Source: Bradyrhizobium daqingense (GTDB taxonomy: Bacteria; Pseudomonadota; Alphaproteobacteria; Rhizobiales; Xanthobacteraceae). Taken from it: a stretch of 64,000 bases of DNA. Below the pieces are notes generated by a model, which was not told the DNA's origin, searched no databases, and saw nothing but the letters and a program-made list of their open reading frames with translations. Positions 46,297-55,328 of the stretch are shown one piece after another. How positions within the stretch are numbered: position 1 is the stretch's first letter; every line of letters starts with the position of its first letter. The position numbers and the translations under genes were made by a program. The stretch is from the NCBI RefSeq assembly GCF_021044685.1, contig NZ_CP088014.1:5876001-5940000 (forward strand). The letters are read 5' to 3'.

Positions 46297-46605
46297 AGTT
46301 CACTTCCAGATTTCTTCTGATCGGCCAGCATTTCCATGCCGGCGTAAAGGGGTGGTTAATGATTCGGTACGGCGATCGCGACTTTTCGAGATGGTTGCCA
46401 ATTGGTCGCTGTCAGAACCAGTTTGGTTCTGGACGCGCCGGGCGAGCGTGATGGAAGTCATAAAAGGCATTATCGGGGCGAGCGAGACCGTGTGACCCCG
46501 GGTGGAGATGTTTCGCCGCAGGTGCCGCTGTAACAAAAAGTTGCTAGGAAATCGGCCCTTCAAGGAAGGAATTCACATTTTACTTCAGCCGGTTCAGTTG
46601 CCGTT
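46297..46605. other. Gene-free stretch between divergent genes
   Basis: No coding frame with ribosome site or codon bias is supported. It contains the promoters of the minus-strand gene at 45724 and, at its right, the peroxiredoxin promoter region. I see no repeat or RNA fold beyond the palindrome listed next. Confidence 0.5.
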
Positions 46606-46632
46606 CACTTGGCCTCGCCAAGTGCCTATACT
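46606..46632 (+). promoter_or_regulatory. Palindrome and -10-like box upstream of peroxiredoxin
   Basis: CACTTGGC (46606-46613) and GCCAAGTG (46617-46624) are perfect 8-bp arms around CTC, followed at once by TATACT (46627-46632), a good -10 match. The palindrome occupies the -35 region, 65-83 bases before the ATG, so it could be an activator or repressor site. Confidence 0.48.
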
Positions 46633-46688
46633 GAAGGCGACGGCCAGAGATTAATTCCCCAGTAAATTCAATGCGATGAGGTAGAACC

Positions 46689-47348
<660 letters not shown>

Positions 47349-47381
47349 CTTTGGGCGGCCGCGCCTAGCGGCGGCCAAAAG
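47349..47381 (+). terminator. Hairpin downstream of peroxiredoxin
   Basis: CTTTGGGCGGCCGC and GCGGCGGCCAAAAG pair at 12 of 14 positions around a 5-nt loop, directly after the stop codon. The flanking A/T runs support a terminator usable on either strand. Confidence 0.5.
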
Positions 47382-47479
47382 TCATCCCGGGGCGCGCGAA
47401 GCGCGAACCCGGGATCTCGAGATTCTCCGGTGCGCGATTGCGCACCGGAGTTCGGTCCTTCGGACCGCCCCGGAATGAC
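47381..47479. repeat. Palindromic repeat, CATTCCGGG family
   Basis: Outer GTCATCCCGGGGCG and CGCCCCGGAATGAC enclose three smaller hairpins (GCGCGCGAAGCGCG, CTCCGGTGCGC/GCGCACCGGAG, GGTCCTTCGGACC). It fills the gap between convergent peroxiredoxin and chemotaxis genes. Confidence 0.72.
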
Positions 47480-47487
47480 CCTAGTGA

Positions 47488-49218
47488 TCAAGCCGCGTGC
47501 ACGCGGTCGAGGAAGCCGTCGACCTCGGCCTTGAGATGTAGGCTCTCGCCCGAGAGCGCCTGGGCGGAAGCGAACATCCGGCTCGAGGTCTCGCCGGTCT
47601 CGCTGGCCCCCTTGGCGGCGTGGCGAACATTGACGGCGACGTCGGCCGTGCCCGACACAGCCGCACGAACGCTGGCCACGATGTTGTGGGTCGCGCTCTT
47701 CTGCTGCTCGACCGCGGCCGAGATCGAGCCCGCGATGCCGCTGATGCGCTCGATGGTCTGGCCGATCGCCTTGATGGCGGCGACCGATTCCTCGGTCGCG
47801 AGCTGCATGCTCTCGATCTGGTTCGAGATCTCGTCGGTCGCCTTCGCAGTCTGGCCAGCGAGCGTCTTGACCTCCTGGGCGACCACCGCGAAGCCGCGGC
47901 CGGCATCGCCCGCACGCGCGGCCTCGATGGTGGCGTTGAGCGCCAGCAGGTTGGTCTGCTCCGCGATCGAGGTGATCAGCTTGACGACGTCGCCGATACG
48001 CGCGCCGGCTTCCGAGAGCTGCGCGATGCGCTGATCGGTGGCCTCGGCCTGCCGCACCGCTTCGGCGGAGATCTCGTTCGATTCCTGCACCCGGCGGGTG
48101 ATCTCGGCGATCGACTGGGACAGCTCGTCGGAAGCCGATGCTGCCGATCGCACGTGCTCGGAGGCGCTTTCGGAAGCTCCGGCCGACTGCGCCGACAGAT
48201 CGGCCGTGGAGCGCGCGGTGTCGGTGAGTTGCCGCGCGGTGCGCTCGAACTCGCTTGACGATGCGAGGACCTTGTCGAGAATGCCGCCGACACTGCCGCG
48301 GAACTCGTCAACGAAGCTGCGCAGCTCCGCCTTGCGCTGCTCGGCCGCGGCACTCGTTGCCGCCGCCTGTTCGCTGCGCAGGCGCGCCCGCTCCTGCGAA
48401 TTGCTCCGGAACACCGCGACGGTGCGGGCGATCTCGCCGATCTCGTCGGCGCGGTCCTCGCACTCGATCTCGACGTCGCTCTGGCCGTTGGCAAGCGCCG
48501 TCAGCGAGCGCGTGACCGAGGTGAGCGGCCGGGTGACGCGACGGACGACCAAGAGCGTCAGCACCAGAACCAGAAGCCCGGCCAGTCCCGCCGCAATCGC
48601 CATGCTCTCGATGGCGTGGGCCAGCATGCTCTCGAACTGGGCCATGGGGATGCCGACATAGAGGATGCCGGTGACCTTGCCGGCCGCGTCCACGATCGGG
48701 AAATAGGCGGTCATGAACGTCTTGCCGAACAGCGTGGCCGGGCCCTTATAGGCCTCGCCGCGCCGCAGCGGCGCCTGTCCCGGGTGATCGGCGGCCAGTT
48801 GGGTGCCGACGGCGCGATCGCCATTTTCCTTTTTCACGTTGGTCGAGCGGCGCACGAACTGCCCGCTCGCCTCGTCGAACACGAACAGGGTGGCGTTGCC
48901 GCCGACATAGGACACCGCCCGATCAACGATGGCGTGATCCTTGAGATCGGGCATCTTGGGAATTTCGGCGCGCTGGACCGCGCCATCCTTCATCGTGACC
49001 TTGACGTCCGGAACGGTCTCGGCGAACGCCAGCGCCAATGTGCGCAGGTTGACCTCGATGTCGCGGAGCGCGCGATCATTGAAGGCTGATGTCAGCGACC
49101 AATAGCCGACGCCGACCACGAGCGCCGTATTCACGGCGATCAGCAGCACGGCACATAGGACCGCCTTGGTGCCGAGCTTGAACTGCGGCAGGAACTTCCC
49201 GGTGAGAAGCTTTGACAT
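47488..49218 (-). CDS. Methyl-accepting chemotaxis protein with single-Cache sensor
   Basis: A 576-residue transducer. Two membrane helices (about 18-40 and 190-212) bracket a periplasmic Cache-type domain with GKVTGILYVGIPM before the second helix. HAMP follows (RRVTRPLTSVTRSLTALANG), then a long helical signalling domain whose tip carries EQTNLLALNATIEAARAGD and GFAVVAQEVKTLA. It senses an extracellular ligand and controls CheA. The start is placed at ATG 49218 just before the basic N terminus; the longer open frame upstream overlaps the photolyase promoter. Confidence 0.9.
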   Translation of the reverse strand: MSKLLTGKFLPQFKLGTKAVLCAVLLIAVNTALVVGVGYWSLTSAFNDRALRDIEVNLRTLALAFAETVPDVKVTMKDGAVQRAEIPKMPDLKDHAIVDRAVSYVGGNATLFVFDEASGQFVRRSTNVKKENGDRAVGTQLAADHPGQAPLRRGEAYKGPATLFGKTFMTAYFPIVDAAGKVTGILYVGIPMAQFESMLAHAIESMAIAAGLAGLLVLVLTLLVVRRVTRPLTSVTRSLTALANGQSDVEIECEDRADEIGEIARTVAVFRSNSQERARLRSEQAAATSAAAEQRKAELRSFVDEFRGSVGGILDKVLASSSEFERTARQLTDTARSTADLSAQSAGASESASEHVRSAASASDELSQSIAEITRRVQESNEISAEAVRQAEATDQRIAQLSEAGARIGDVVKLITSIAEQTNLLALNATIEAARAGDAGRGFAVVAQEVKTLAGQTAKATDEISNQIESMQLATEESVAAIKAIGQTIERISGIAGSISAAVEQQKSATHNIVASVRAAVSGTADVAVNVRHAAKGASETGETSSRMFASAQALSGESLHLKAEVDGFLDRVHAA

Positions 49219-49314
49219 GAATGGAATGACCCCCGTAATTCCTGCATAATCGTGCAATCCGCTTACGGTCGCATTAACGACGGTTCGCATCGCCGGACGC
49301 GACATGGTTTCCAA

Positions 49315-50775
49315 TTGGTAAACGAGGGCCTGACTACGCCGAGCGCGCCGCCCATCATCGTCTGGTTCCGCGATGATCTCCGCCTGTCCGACCATCCCGC
49401 CCTCCATGCCGCCGCCAGGTCCGGATCGCCGGTGCTTTGCCTCTATGTGCTGGACGAGACGACAGGGCGAGCGCCGGGTGGGGCGGCGCGCTGGTGGCTG
49501 GCGCAGTCCCTGCGGGCGCTCGGGGCCGAGATCGCCGCGCGCGGCGGTTCGCTAATCCTGCGCAGGGGATCGGCAGCCAGGGTGATTCCCGAAGTCGTGC
49601 GAGAGTGTGGCGCCCGCGCCGTCCACTGGAACGCGATTGCGCAGGCGCCGCATCAAGCGGTTGAACGACAGCTCGAAGCGGCGCTGGCAAAGCTTGGAAC
49701 GGACTCGCAAAGTTTTCCCGGCGATCTGCTCGTCCCGCCCCTGGCGATCCGCAACAAGGAAGGCCGGGGCCTGCGCGTGTTCACACCGTTCTGGCGGCGT
49801 GTGCTGGCGCTGGGTGATCCGCCAAAGCCCCTGCCCGTACCGAAGGAGCTGCGCCCGCCAGCAAAGATCGCCAGCGATCGACTGGAGAGCTGGAAGCTCG
49901 AGCCGCTCAAGCCGGATTGGGCGGGCGGCCTACGGGAGAACTGGACGCCCGGCGAAGCCGCCGCCCGCGCGCGCCTGCGCGACTTCCTCGAGCGCACCGC
50001 GCGCCTCTATGTCGGCGACCGCGATCGCCCGGACCGGGACGGCACCTCACGGCTATCGCCGCATCTGCGCTTCGGCGAGCTCAGCCCGCGCCAGGTCTGG
50101 CACGCCGCGCGCTTCGCCGCGGCGGAAGATCCGGCACTCGGCCATGGGGTCGAGAAATTCCTGACCGAGCTCGGCTGGCGCGAATTCTGCCGCCACCTCC
50201 TCTACGACCACCCCGACCTCGCCACCCAGAATCTGCAACGGAACTTCGATGGCTTCCCCTGGAAGCCCGACAAGAAGGCGCTCGCTGCCTGGCGGCGCGG
50301 CCGCACCGGCTATCCCATCGTCGATGCCGGCCTGCGCGAGCTCTGGCACACCGGTGTGATGCACAACCGGGTGCGGATGGTGGTGGCCTCGTTCCTCGTC
50401 AAGCAGCTCCTGATCGACTGGCGCGAGGGCGAAGCCTGGTTCTGGGACACGCTGGTCGATGCGGACGCCGGCAGCAATCCCGTCAATTGGCAATGGGTCG
50501 CCGGCTGCGGCGCCGACGCCGCCCCCTATTTCCGCGTGTTCAATCCGCAGCTCCAGGGCGAGAAGTTCGATCCGGATGGAACCTACGTCCGGCGCTGGGT
50601 GCCGGAGCTGAAGGACCTTCCGGCGAAGCTGATCCACCAGCCGTGGCGGGCGACGCCGATCGAGCTTGCGGGTGCAGGCCTCACGCTTGGCAAGACTTAT
50701 CCGCAGCCCATTGTCGATCATGCCAGGGGACGCGAGCGCGCGCTCGCCGCCTACGCGAATATCCGCAAAGGTTGA
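49315..50775 (+). CDS. phrB: Deoxyribodipyrimidine photolyase (CPD class I)
   Basis: A 486-residue photolyase that repairs UV pyrimidine dimers with light. The N-terminal antenna domain begins IIVWFRDDLRLSDHPAL; the FAD domain contains TSRLSPHLRFGELSPRQVW, ELGWREFCRHLLY, RTGYPIVDAGLRELWHTG and NWQWVAGCGADAAPYFRVFNP in separate blocks. No clean ATG exists: TTG 49315 or a GTG at 49252 are possible starts, and TTG gives the family length. It is divergent from the chemotaxis gene. Confidence 0.9.
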   Translation: MVNEGLTTPSAPPIIVWFRDDLRLSDHPALHAAARSGSPVLCLYVLDETTGRAPGGAARWWLAQSLRALGAEIAARGGSLILRRGSAARVIPEVVRECGARAVHWNAIAQAPHQAVERQLEAALAKLGTDSQSFPGDLLVPPLAIRNKEGRGLRVFTPFWRRVLALGDPPKPLPVPKELRPPAKIASDRLESWKLEPLKPDWAGGLRENWTPGEAAARARLRDFLERTARLYVGDRDRPDRDGTSRLSPHLRFGELSPRQVWHAARFAAAEDPALGHGVEKFLTELGWREFCRHLLYDHPDLATQNLQRNFDGFPWKPDKKALAAWRRGRTGYPIVDAGLRELWHTGVMHNRVRMVVASFLVKQLLIDWREGEAWFWDTLVDADAGSNPVNWQWVAGCGADAAPYFRVFNPQLQGEKFDPDGTYVRRWVPELKDLPAKLIHQPWRATPIELAGAGLTLGKTYPQPIVDHARGRERALAAYANIRKG

Positions 50776-50841
50776 GCGTCGCTTTGACACAATTTCGAAA
50801 CCGGCTATCGTCGTCACTCCGTTCAAACAATGGGGGACGAC

Positions 50842-51132
50842 ATGGACGACGAGAAGCCGATCACCGAGCAGGCGATGGACACGATCACCAACGCCGTGGA
50901 AGCGACCAAGGACGCCGCAGTCACCGCCGTCAAGCAGGTGAAGAAGGCAGCCAAGAAGGTCGCCAAGAAAGTAGCGCCGAAGAAGGCGGCCAAGAAGAAA
51001 GCCAAGAAGGCAGCCAAGAAGACGACGAAGAAGGCCGCAAAGAAGTCGCCAAAGAAAGCCGCGAAAAAGACTGCGAAGAAGGCCGCCAGGAAAGCCACCA
51101 AGTCGAAGAAGGCCAAGAAGGCCAAGCGCTGA
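50842..51132 (+). CDS. Histone H1-like Lys/Ala-rich protein
   Basis: A 96-residue protein. An acidic start (DDEKPITEQAMDTITNAVEA) is followed by about 65 residues built from KKAAKK/KKVAKK-type repeats, like histone H1 C-terminal tails and bacterial Hc1/AlgP-type proteins. It probably binds DNA non-specifically and compacts it. GGGGGA lies before the ATG at 50842, favouring that over ATG 50830. It follows the photolyase by 66 bp. The repetitive DNA is low-complexity coding sequence, not an array. Confidence 0.8.
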   Translation: MDDEKPITEQAMDTITNAVEATKDAAVTAVKQVKKAAKKVAKKVAPKKAAKKKAKKAAKKTTKKAAKKSPKKAAKKTAKKAARKATKSKKAKKAKR

Positions 51133-51146
51133 ACGTAACGCTTACG

Positions 51147-51180
51147 GCCGTCTCCGCGCGCGGACGCGCCCGGAGACGGC
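51147..51180 (+). terminator. Hairpin after the H1-like gene
   Basis: GCCGTCTCCG (51147-51156) and CGGAGACGGC (51171-51180) are perfect 10-bp arms, 15 bases after the stop and 9 before the end of the convergent remnant. No T-run follows. Confidence 0.5.
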
Positions 51181-51188
51181 GCCCTATC

Positions 51189-51741
51189 TCACCGTTTGGC
51201 GGCGCGCCGGCCCGGATGATGCTGGCCCTTGGGATCGCGGAATTCGCTGCGATGGCCGCGCCGGTCCTCTGCGTGGAATCGCTTCCGCTTTTCCGCTGAG
51301 CCGAACTGCTTGATCACCCGCCTGCCGTTGACCTTCTTGATCACATAGCCGCCCTCGGTCATCGTGAACGGCGCCGTCAGCGACCCCATGTGATCGAACT
51401 TGGTGCCTTCGGGATGTTCGAACGGCTCGAACCAGGACGGGTAGACGAAGTTCGACATCGGAAGCCGTCGACGATGAACGCCTCCTCTTCGAGATCGGCT
51501 GTCCCCGATGCGTCAGCTCGTGCCGTCCGAGGAAATTCTCGTGCGTGGCGTCGTCGAAATAGACCAGGTGCCAATCGGTGGGCTTCGGCTTGCGGATGAC
51601 GTCGAGATCGACGGGATAGCCCCAGACCGGGAGGAAGTGCTTGTCGTAGCATTTCTGCAGCGCTGCGGTGAGCCTTCCCATCATCCGCTCGCTCATCATC
51701 TCCTCTGCATAATTGATGCAGGCAATCCGGACGGGCTTCAT
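51189..51741 (-). pseudogene. Broken conserved protein in three frames
   Basis: From the ATG at 51741 the frame encodes a conserved-looking start (RIACINYAEEMMSERM, FLPVWGYPVDLDVIRKPK, DWHLVYFDDATHENFLG) to GQPISK near 51495. The next bases read EEEAFIVDGF in a second frame, and from the ATG at 51458 the protein continues in a third (SNFVYPSWFEPFEHPEGTKF, FTMTEGGYVIKKVNG) to 51189. The parts appear to belong to one protein that lost a middle block and one further base. The downstream 89 codons could be made as a separate peptide. No function assigned. Confidence 0.66.
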
Positions 51742-51861
51742 CGACCGGTGGAGCAATGCACGTCTCGCCGATTTCATGGACATCCCGCGCTGAAAAGAAA
51801 TGGGCTCGAATGCTCCACCCTAGCACGGAACGGTGAACACACGTCAGGGCTGTGCGCGCTG

Positions 51862-52734
51862 TTAAGAGCGCCGATTGACCACGAAGACCGCCGCTGCACA
51901 CAGCGCCATGCCGGCAATGGCAACTGCGTCCAGCTTTTCGCCGAACAGGAGATACGCCATCAGGGCCGTCACGGCCGGCACCAGGTAGAACAGGCTCGCG
52001 ACCGAAGTTGCCGCGGCGTGGCGGATCAGCCAGTACAATAGCCCGATCGATCCGATCGAAAGCGCCACGGCGAGCCAGGCGAGCGCGAGCACGAATTCCC
52101 GCGTCCAGTGCACCACGCGGTCTTCGAACAGGAAGGCTCCGATCGTGAAGAAGATGGTGACAGCGACATATTGCACGAGATTGCCGGCGCGCCAGTCGAT
52201 CTGGTTGCAGTAGCGGCGCTGGTAGAGCGTGCCGAGCGTGATGCTGATCAGCGAGACCACCGAGGCCAGCCAGCCGAGCCCGGCCTCGCCCGTCATCGGA
52301 CGGTTGTGCAGGATCAGCACGACGCCGCCGAGCCCGAGCACGAGGCCGGCCCATTGCAGCGGCGTCACCCTCTCGCCGAGCCAACGATTCGCAATGGTCG
52401 AGGTCAGGATCGGTTGCAGGCCCGGAATCAGCGCGGAAAGGCCCGCGGGAATCGAATGCGCGATCGCGATCGCGGTGCCGCCGAGATAGAAGCCGTGGAC
52501 CAGGATGCCTGCGGCCGCGCTGTGCGCAATGCCGATGCCGTCAGGCCATTTCGGCCGCGCAATGCCAGCGATGATCGCCATCAGGCCGACCACGATCGCC
52601 ATGCGGATGGCGAGATAGGTCAAAGGATCGGCATTGTCGACGACGTATTTGGTGCCGATGAATCCGGTGCTCCAAAGCAGGACGAACAGGATCGGCGCGA
52701 GGCGAGCGGTCAGGGCTTCTTGATTATGGTTCAT
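51862..52734 (-). CDS. EamA/DMT-family transporter
   Basis: A 290-residue exporter with ten membrane helices in two EamA repeats (ILFVLLWSTGFIGTKYVV opening the first; GLGWLASVVSLISITLGTLYQ opening the second). The segment ERVTPLQWAGLVLGLGGVVLI and its copy FGEKLDAVAIAGMALCAAAVFVVN are typical family ends. It likely exports amino acids or other metabolites. The gene is single, with 90 bp to its minus-strand neighbour. Confidence 0.86.
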   Translation of the reverse strand: MNHNQEALTARLAPILFVLLWSTGFIGTKYVVDNADPLTYLAIRMAIVVGLMAIIAGIARPKWPDGIGIAHSAAAGILVHGFYLGGTAIAIAHSIPAGLSALIPGLQPILTSTIANRWLGERVTPLQWAGLVLGLGGVVLILHNRPMTGEAGLGWLASVVSLISITLGTLYQRRYCNQIDWRAGNLVQYVAVTIFFTIGAFLFEDRVVHWTREFVLALAWLAVALSIGSIGLLYWLIRHAAATSVASLFYLVPAVTALMAYLLFGEKLDAVAIAGMALCAAAVFVVNRRS

Positions 52735-52825
52735 TGCCGCCCTCCTTGCCCGACGGGCACGGTTGCGGCAATGCGAATTTCGCCTGGGATAATGCTGCGC
52801 TGCGACGGCGGCTCAGCTCAGCCGC

Positions 52826-53272
52826 TCACCACTCTTCCGGGCAGGGATCGACGATCTTCCAGAGCTCGACCCCGTTCTTGATCTTTTTCATGTCGGTGGT
52901 GAGCCCGCCATTGCGGCGGATCCAATCCTTCACCTTGTCAGGATAATAGGACATGAGGTCGGAGGTGCCCTCGGCGCTGGTGACCTTGATGCCGAAGGTG
53001 AAGGCCTTGTCGTAATAGGCCTGGTGGAAGCCGAGGCTGGCCCGCGGCGTCACGCAGATCTTGTTCATCGGCACGATGCCGAGCACGAGGGTGCAGGCCG
53101 AATTGCAGATGCCGTCGATGATGACGCGCTCGCCCTTCTCGCGGACGCGCTTGTATTTGGCCTTGTACTCCTCGACATAACCGCCGTGGTCGCGGGTGAT
53201 GTGCAGCTCGGCACGCGCTGGCGTGGCGGCGGCTAAGCAGAGCAACAGCAGGCTCAGAAGCGTGATGCGCAT
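52826..53272 (-). CDS. Secreted ClpP/crotonase-like protein
   Basis: A 148-residue protein with a signal peptide (ITLLSLLLLCLAAATPARA) when started at ATG 53272; an ATG at 53377 in frame adds 35 residues and buries the signal. The mature part has GERVIIDGICNSACTLVLGIVP and ASLGFHQAYYD, resembling the strand-Ser-helix of periplasmic ClpP/SppA-like proteins, with Ser in NSACT as possible nucleophile. Two or three Cys could form disulfides. Function unknown. Confidence 0.6.
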   Translation of the reverse strand: MRITLLSLLLLCLAAATPARAELHITRDHGGYVEEYKAKYKRVREKGERVIIDGICNSACTLVLGIVPMNKICVTPRASLGFHQAYYDKAFTFGIKVTSAEGTSDLMSYYPDKVKDWIRRNGGLTTDMKKIKNGVELWKIVDPCPEEW

Positions 53273-53572
53273 GGCGACGTGGCGGCGAAAGCCTTTAGGA
53301 ATGGACCGACCTCGAGGACCCGAAAACGGTCCCTTGGAGCCGGGGGGAAGATTCTTAAGCGAATACTGTTTGGTCATACTTGTGTGGGGAATTCGTTAAG
53401 CATCCGGAAAAGGCCAAAAATGGGCAGGTTTCAACCGTACGCCCGGCAATTCTGTCACACCCACCCGGAAATCTGCGGGATCGGCCCTGATTTCGGGCCT
53501 TGTGACCGATGCCCGGCCGCCCGAAATTGCTATAATCGCTGACCTATTCGAGCGGGTTCCGGAGAATCGAGA

Positions 53573-53830
53573 ATGAGCAAGTTGACGCTTGTAGCCGCCG
53601 CTGCGGCCCTGACGGTTGCAATCCTGGCCCCAGGCCTCGCAGAGGCGCGTCACCGGTACCACCGCTCCTACACCAACCCGCTGCCCTACCCGATCAGCTA
53701 TCTGCACAATTACGGACCCGGCATCACCCCCGGCACTTTCGCCTATTACGACGGCCCGTCGACGAACCACTGTTACCGCAGTGCGGCCGCCTATATCGGC
53801 CAGGACCGCCGCCGGCACCCCTGCTACTGA
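53573..53830 (+). CDS. Small secreted His/Tyr-rich protein
   Basis: An 85-residue protein with GGAGA before the ATG at 53573 and a TATAAT at 53531-53536. A signal peptide (LTLVAAAAALTVAILAPGLAEA) leads to a short mature part rich in Tyr, His and Pro (HRYHRSYTNPLPYPISYLHN) with two Cys (NHCYRS and HPCY). Its last bases overlap the frameshifted tail of the convergent host-attachment-type gene. Function unknown. Confidence 0.66.
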   Translation: MSKLTLVAAAAALTVAILAPGLAEARHRYHRSYTNPLPYPISYLHNYGPGITPGTFAYYDGPSTNHCYRSAAAYIGQDRRRHPCY

Positions 53831-54318
53831 GCGCTGCGCGTCCTTCCGCGGGCGTTGCTATTTCGCAGCGCTCGACAACAGCAATTGTTTCTCGATCTCG
53901 TAACCGGCAGCTTGACCAGGTCCTTGCCGACCTCGCCCTGCAGCGCCTTGCGCACGACATCGGAATAGTCGGCGCGGATCATGCCGAGCGCGCGCGGTGA
54001 GGCCACCATGGTCAGGGCCGAGGTCTCGCCGGCGCTGACGGCGGCATCGAGCCGGCCGGCCAAGCCCCGCAGGAAGGACCGCTCGGCTTCGTCATGCCAA
54101 TCGGTCTGCTCGACCAAACTGCGCACCCCACCCGACGCCCCATGTAACCGGCCCGGCGCATCGCTGCCTTGCGCGCCGGTCGAGGGATTGGGCTGCTCGT
54201 GCACCTCCCCGATGTGCAGGTTTGGAAACATCTCGTCGCCGACGTTTTCTAGAATCAGCGCCTTGCGCCCGTCGCACACGACCAGCCAATCACCCTTTTC
54301 AATTCTCACCTTGTCCAT
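53824..54318 (-). pseudogene. Host-attachment-family protein with C-terminal frameshift
   Basis: A 164-codon frame of the host attachment (Host_attach) family: RIEKGDWLVVCDGRKALILEN, NLHIGEVHEQPNPSTG, ERSFLRGLAGRLDAAV, SPRALGMIRADYSDVVRKALQGEV in order. After DLVKLPV near 53900 the frame turns into TRSRNNCCCRALR. One base forward the sequence reads EIEKQLLLSSAAK and stops at 53858-53860, as normal for the family. A single missing base explains it. The long tail overlaps the neighbouring small gene. The core is intact, so the product may still function. Confidence 0.72.
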
Positions 54319-54610
54319 TGCGCAGCTCCAAGCGTCCTGTAAGCCTGCCCTCCGCATTGCTCGACAGGCTGCGGCAAGAGTAGTGACTTGCCGACATCGA
54401 CGAATTGCGCGGGATCAAGGATGCGGCGATGTCGTGCCGTCAGCAGCCGGCGCAAACGCGACATTGGTCGGACGCGCGTCGGATCTCGTTGGGATCACGC
54501 CTGCAGCCGGGCTCGCTGAAGATTCGTTCATCAGCATTACATTTGAGCTCCGCCACAATTTGATCAGAACAACTTCGATATTCTGTATCGCGTCAGCGGA
54601 GGAAGACATC

Positions 54611-54889
54611 ATGAACCTTAGAATTGGCCTCGTCGCCGCATCCCTGTTCGGTGCCGTCGTGGCGTCGCCGGCCGCGTCCGCCATGCCCATCGCGCCAGCG
54701 CCTGCGACGCCGCAAGTCTCCGGCGTCGAGCAGGTCCGCATGGTCTGCAACGCCTGGGGACAGTGCTCGTGGCGCCCGAACTATTATGGGTACTACAGGC
54801 CGCGGCCATATTACGGTCCCCGGTATTATGGGCCGCCGCGCTATTACGGCCCGCGCTATTATGGCTATCACGGCTATCGCCGCTGGTGA
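54611..54889 (+). CDS. Small secreted Tyr/Arg/Pro-rich protein
   Basis: A 92-residue protein with GGAGGAA before the ATG at 54611 and a signal peptide (LVAASLFGAVVASPAASA). The mature part contains VRMVCNAWGQCSWRPN with a Cys pair and then eight or so YYGP/RYYG units. This is a common alphaproteobacterial envelope protein type of unknown role. A strong intrinsic terminator follows five bases after the stop. Confidence 0.74.
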   Translation: MNLRIGLVAASLFGAVVASPAASAMPIAPAPATPQVSGVEQVRMVCNAWGQCSWRPNYYGYYRPRPYYGPRYYGPPRYYGPRYYGYHGYRRW

Positions 54890-54894
54890 CGTCT

Positions 54895-54923
54895 GAAGGG
54901 GCCCTTGGGGCCCCTTCGCTTTT
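54895..54923 (+). terminator. Intrinsic terminator of the Tyr-rich gene
   Basis: GAAGGGGCCC (54895-54904) and GGGCCCCTTC (54908-54917) form a 10-bp perfect stem with a TTG loop, followed by GCTTTTG. Confidence 0.82.
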
Positions 54924-55328
54924 GCAAGATCATGGGCCGTGCGATTGCTGGCCAGGCCTCGAGCAATTCGAAAACTGATCTAGATCAAAGATGAAAGCCG
55001 CCACTCCCGCCATTGTACGGAGATGGCGGATTTCATCGTTTTTCCGATGCCCTCGGACGGGCATGAACGTGCAAACACATCTGGAGAAGGAGCGAACGCC
55101 TGAGGGCCGCAGCCTTGCGCCCTGTCCTGCATGCACGCGCCTGCATCGATCGATCTCGCCTCCCGCCAGCCGATGAGCCGAGAACGTTGACGGTGGCATT
55201 GATTTGCCGCGCCCATGGCATGATGTCCGCAATACTACGGCACGAATTCCGATTTACTGAAGCATGATGTTTCGCCATTGATGGCGATATACGAGTTCAT
55301 TTGATTGTTGCACAGGCGGCCAGACGCA
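54924..55328. other. Gene-free stretch before the AraC gene
   Basis: About 400 bp with no frame that has a ribosome site or biased codon use. It contains a symmetric sequence TCGCCAT (55272-55278) and ATGGCGA (55281-55287) with a 2-bp centre, 42 bases before the AraC ATG, a candidate operator. Nothing else is assignable. Confidence 0.45.

Noticed and set aside
50930..51125. Short repeated units that could suggest a CRISPR or tandem repeat array
   Set aside because: The units are Lys/Ala codons of the H1-like protein, without unique spacers.
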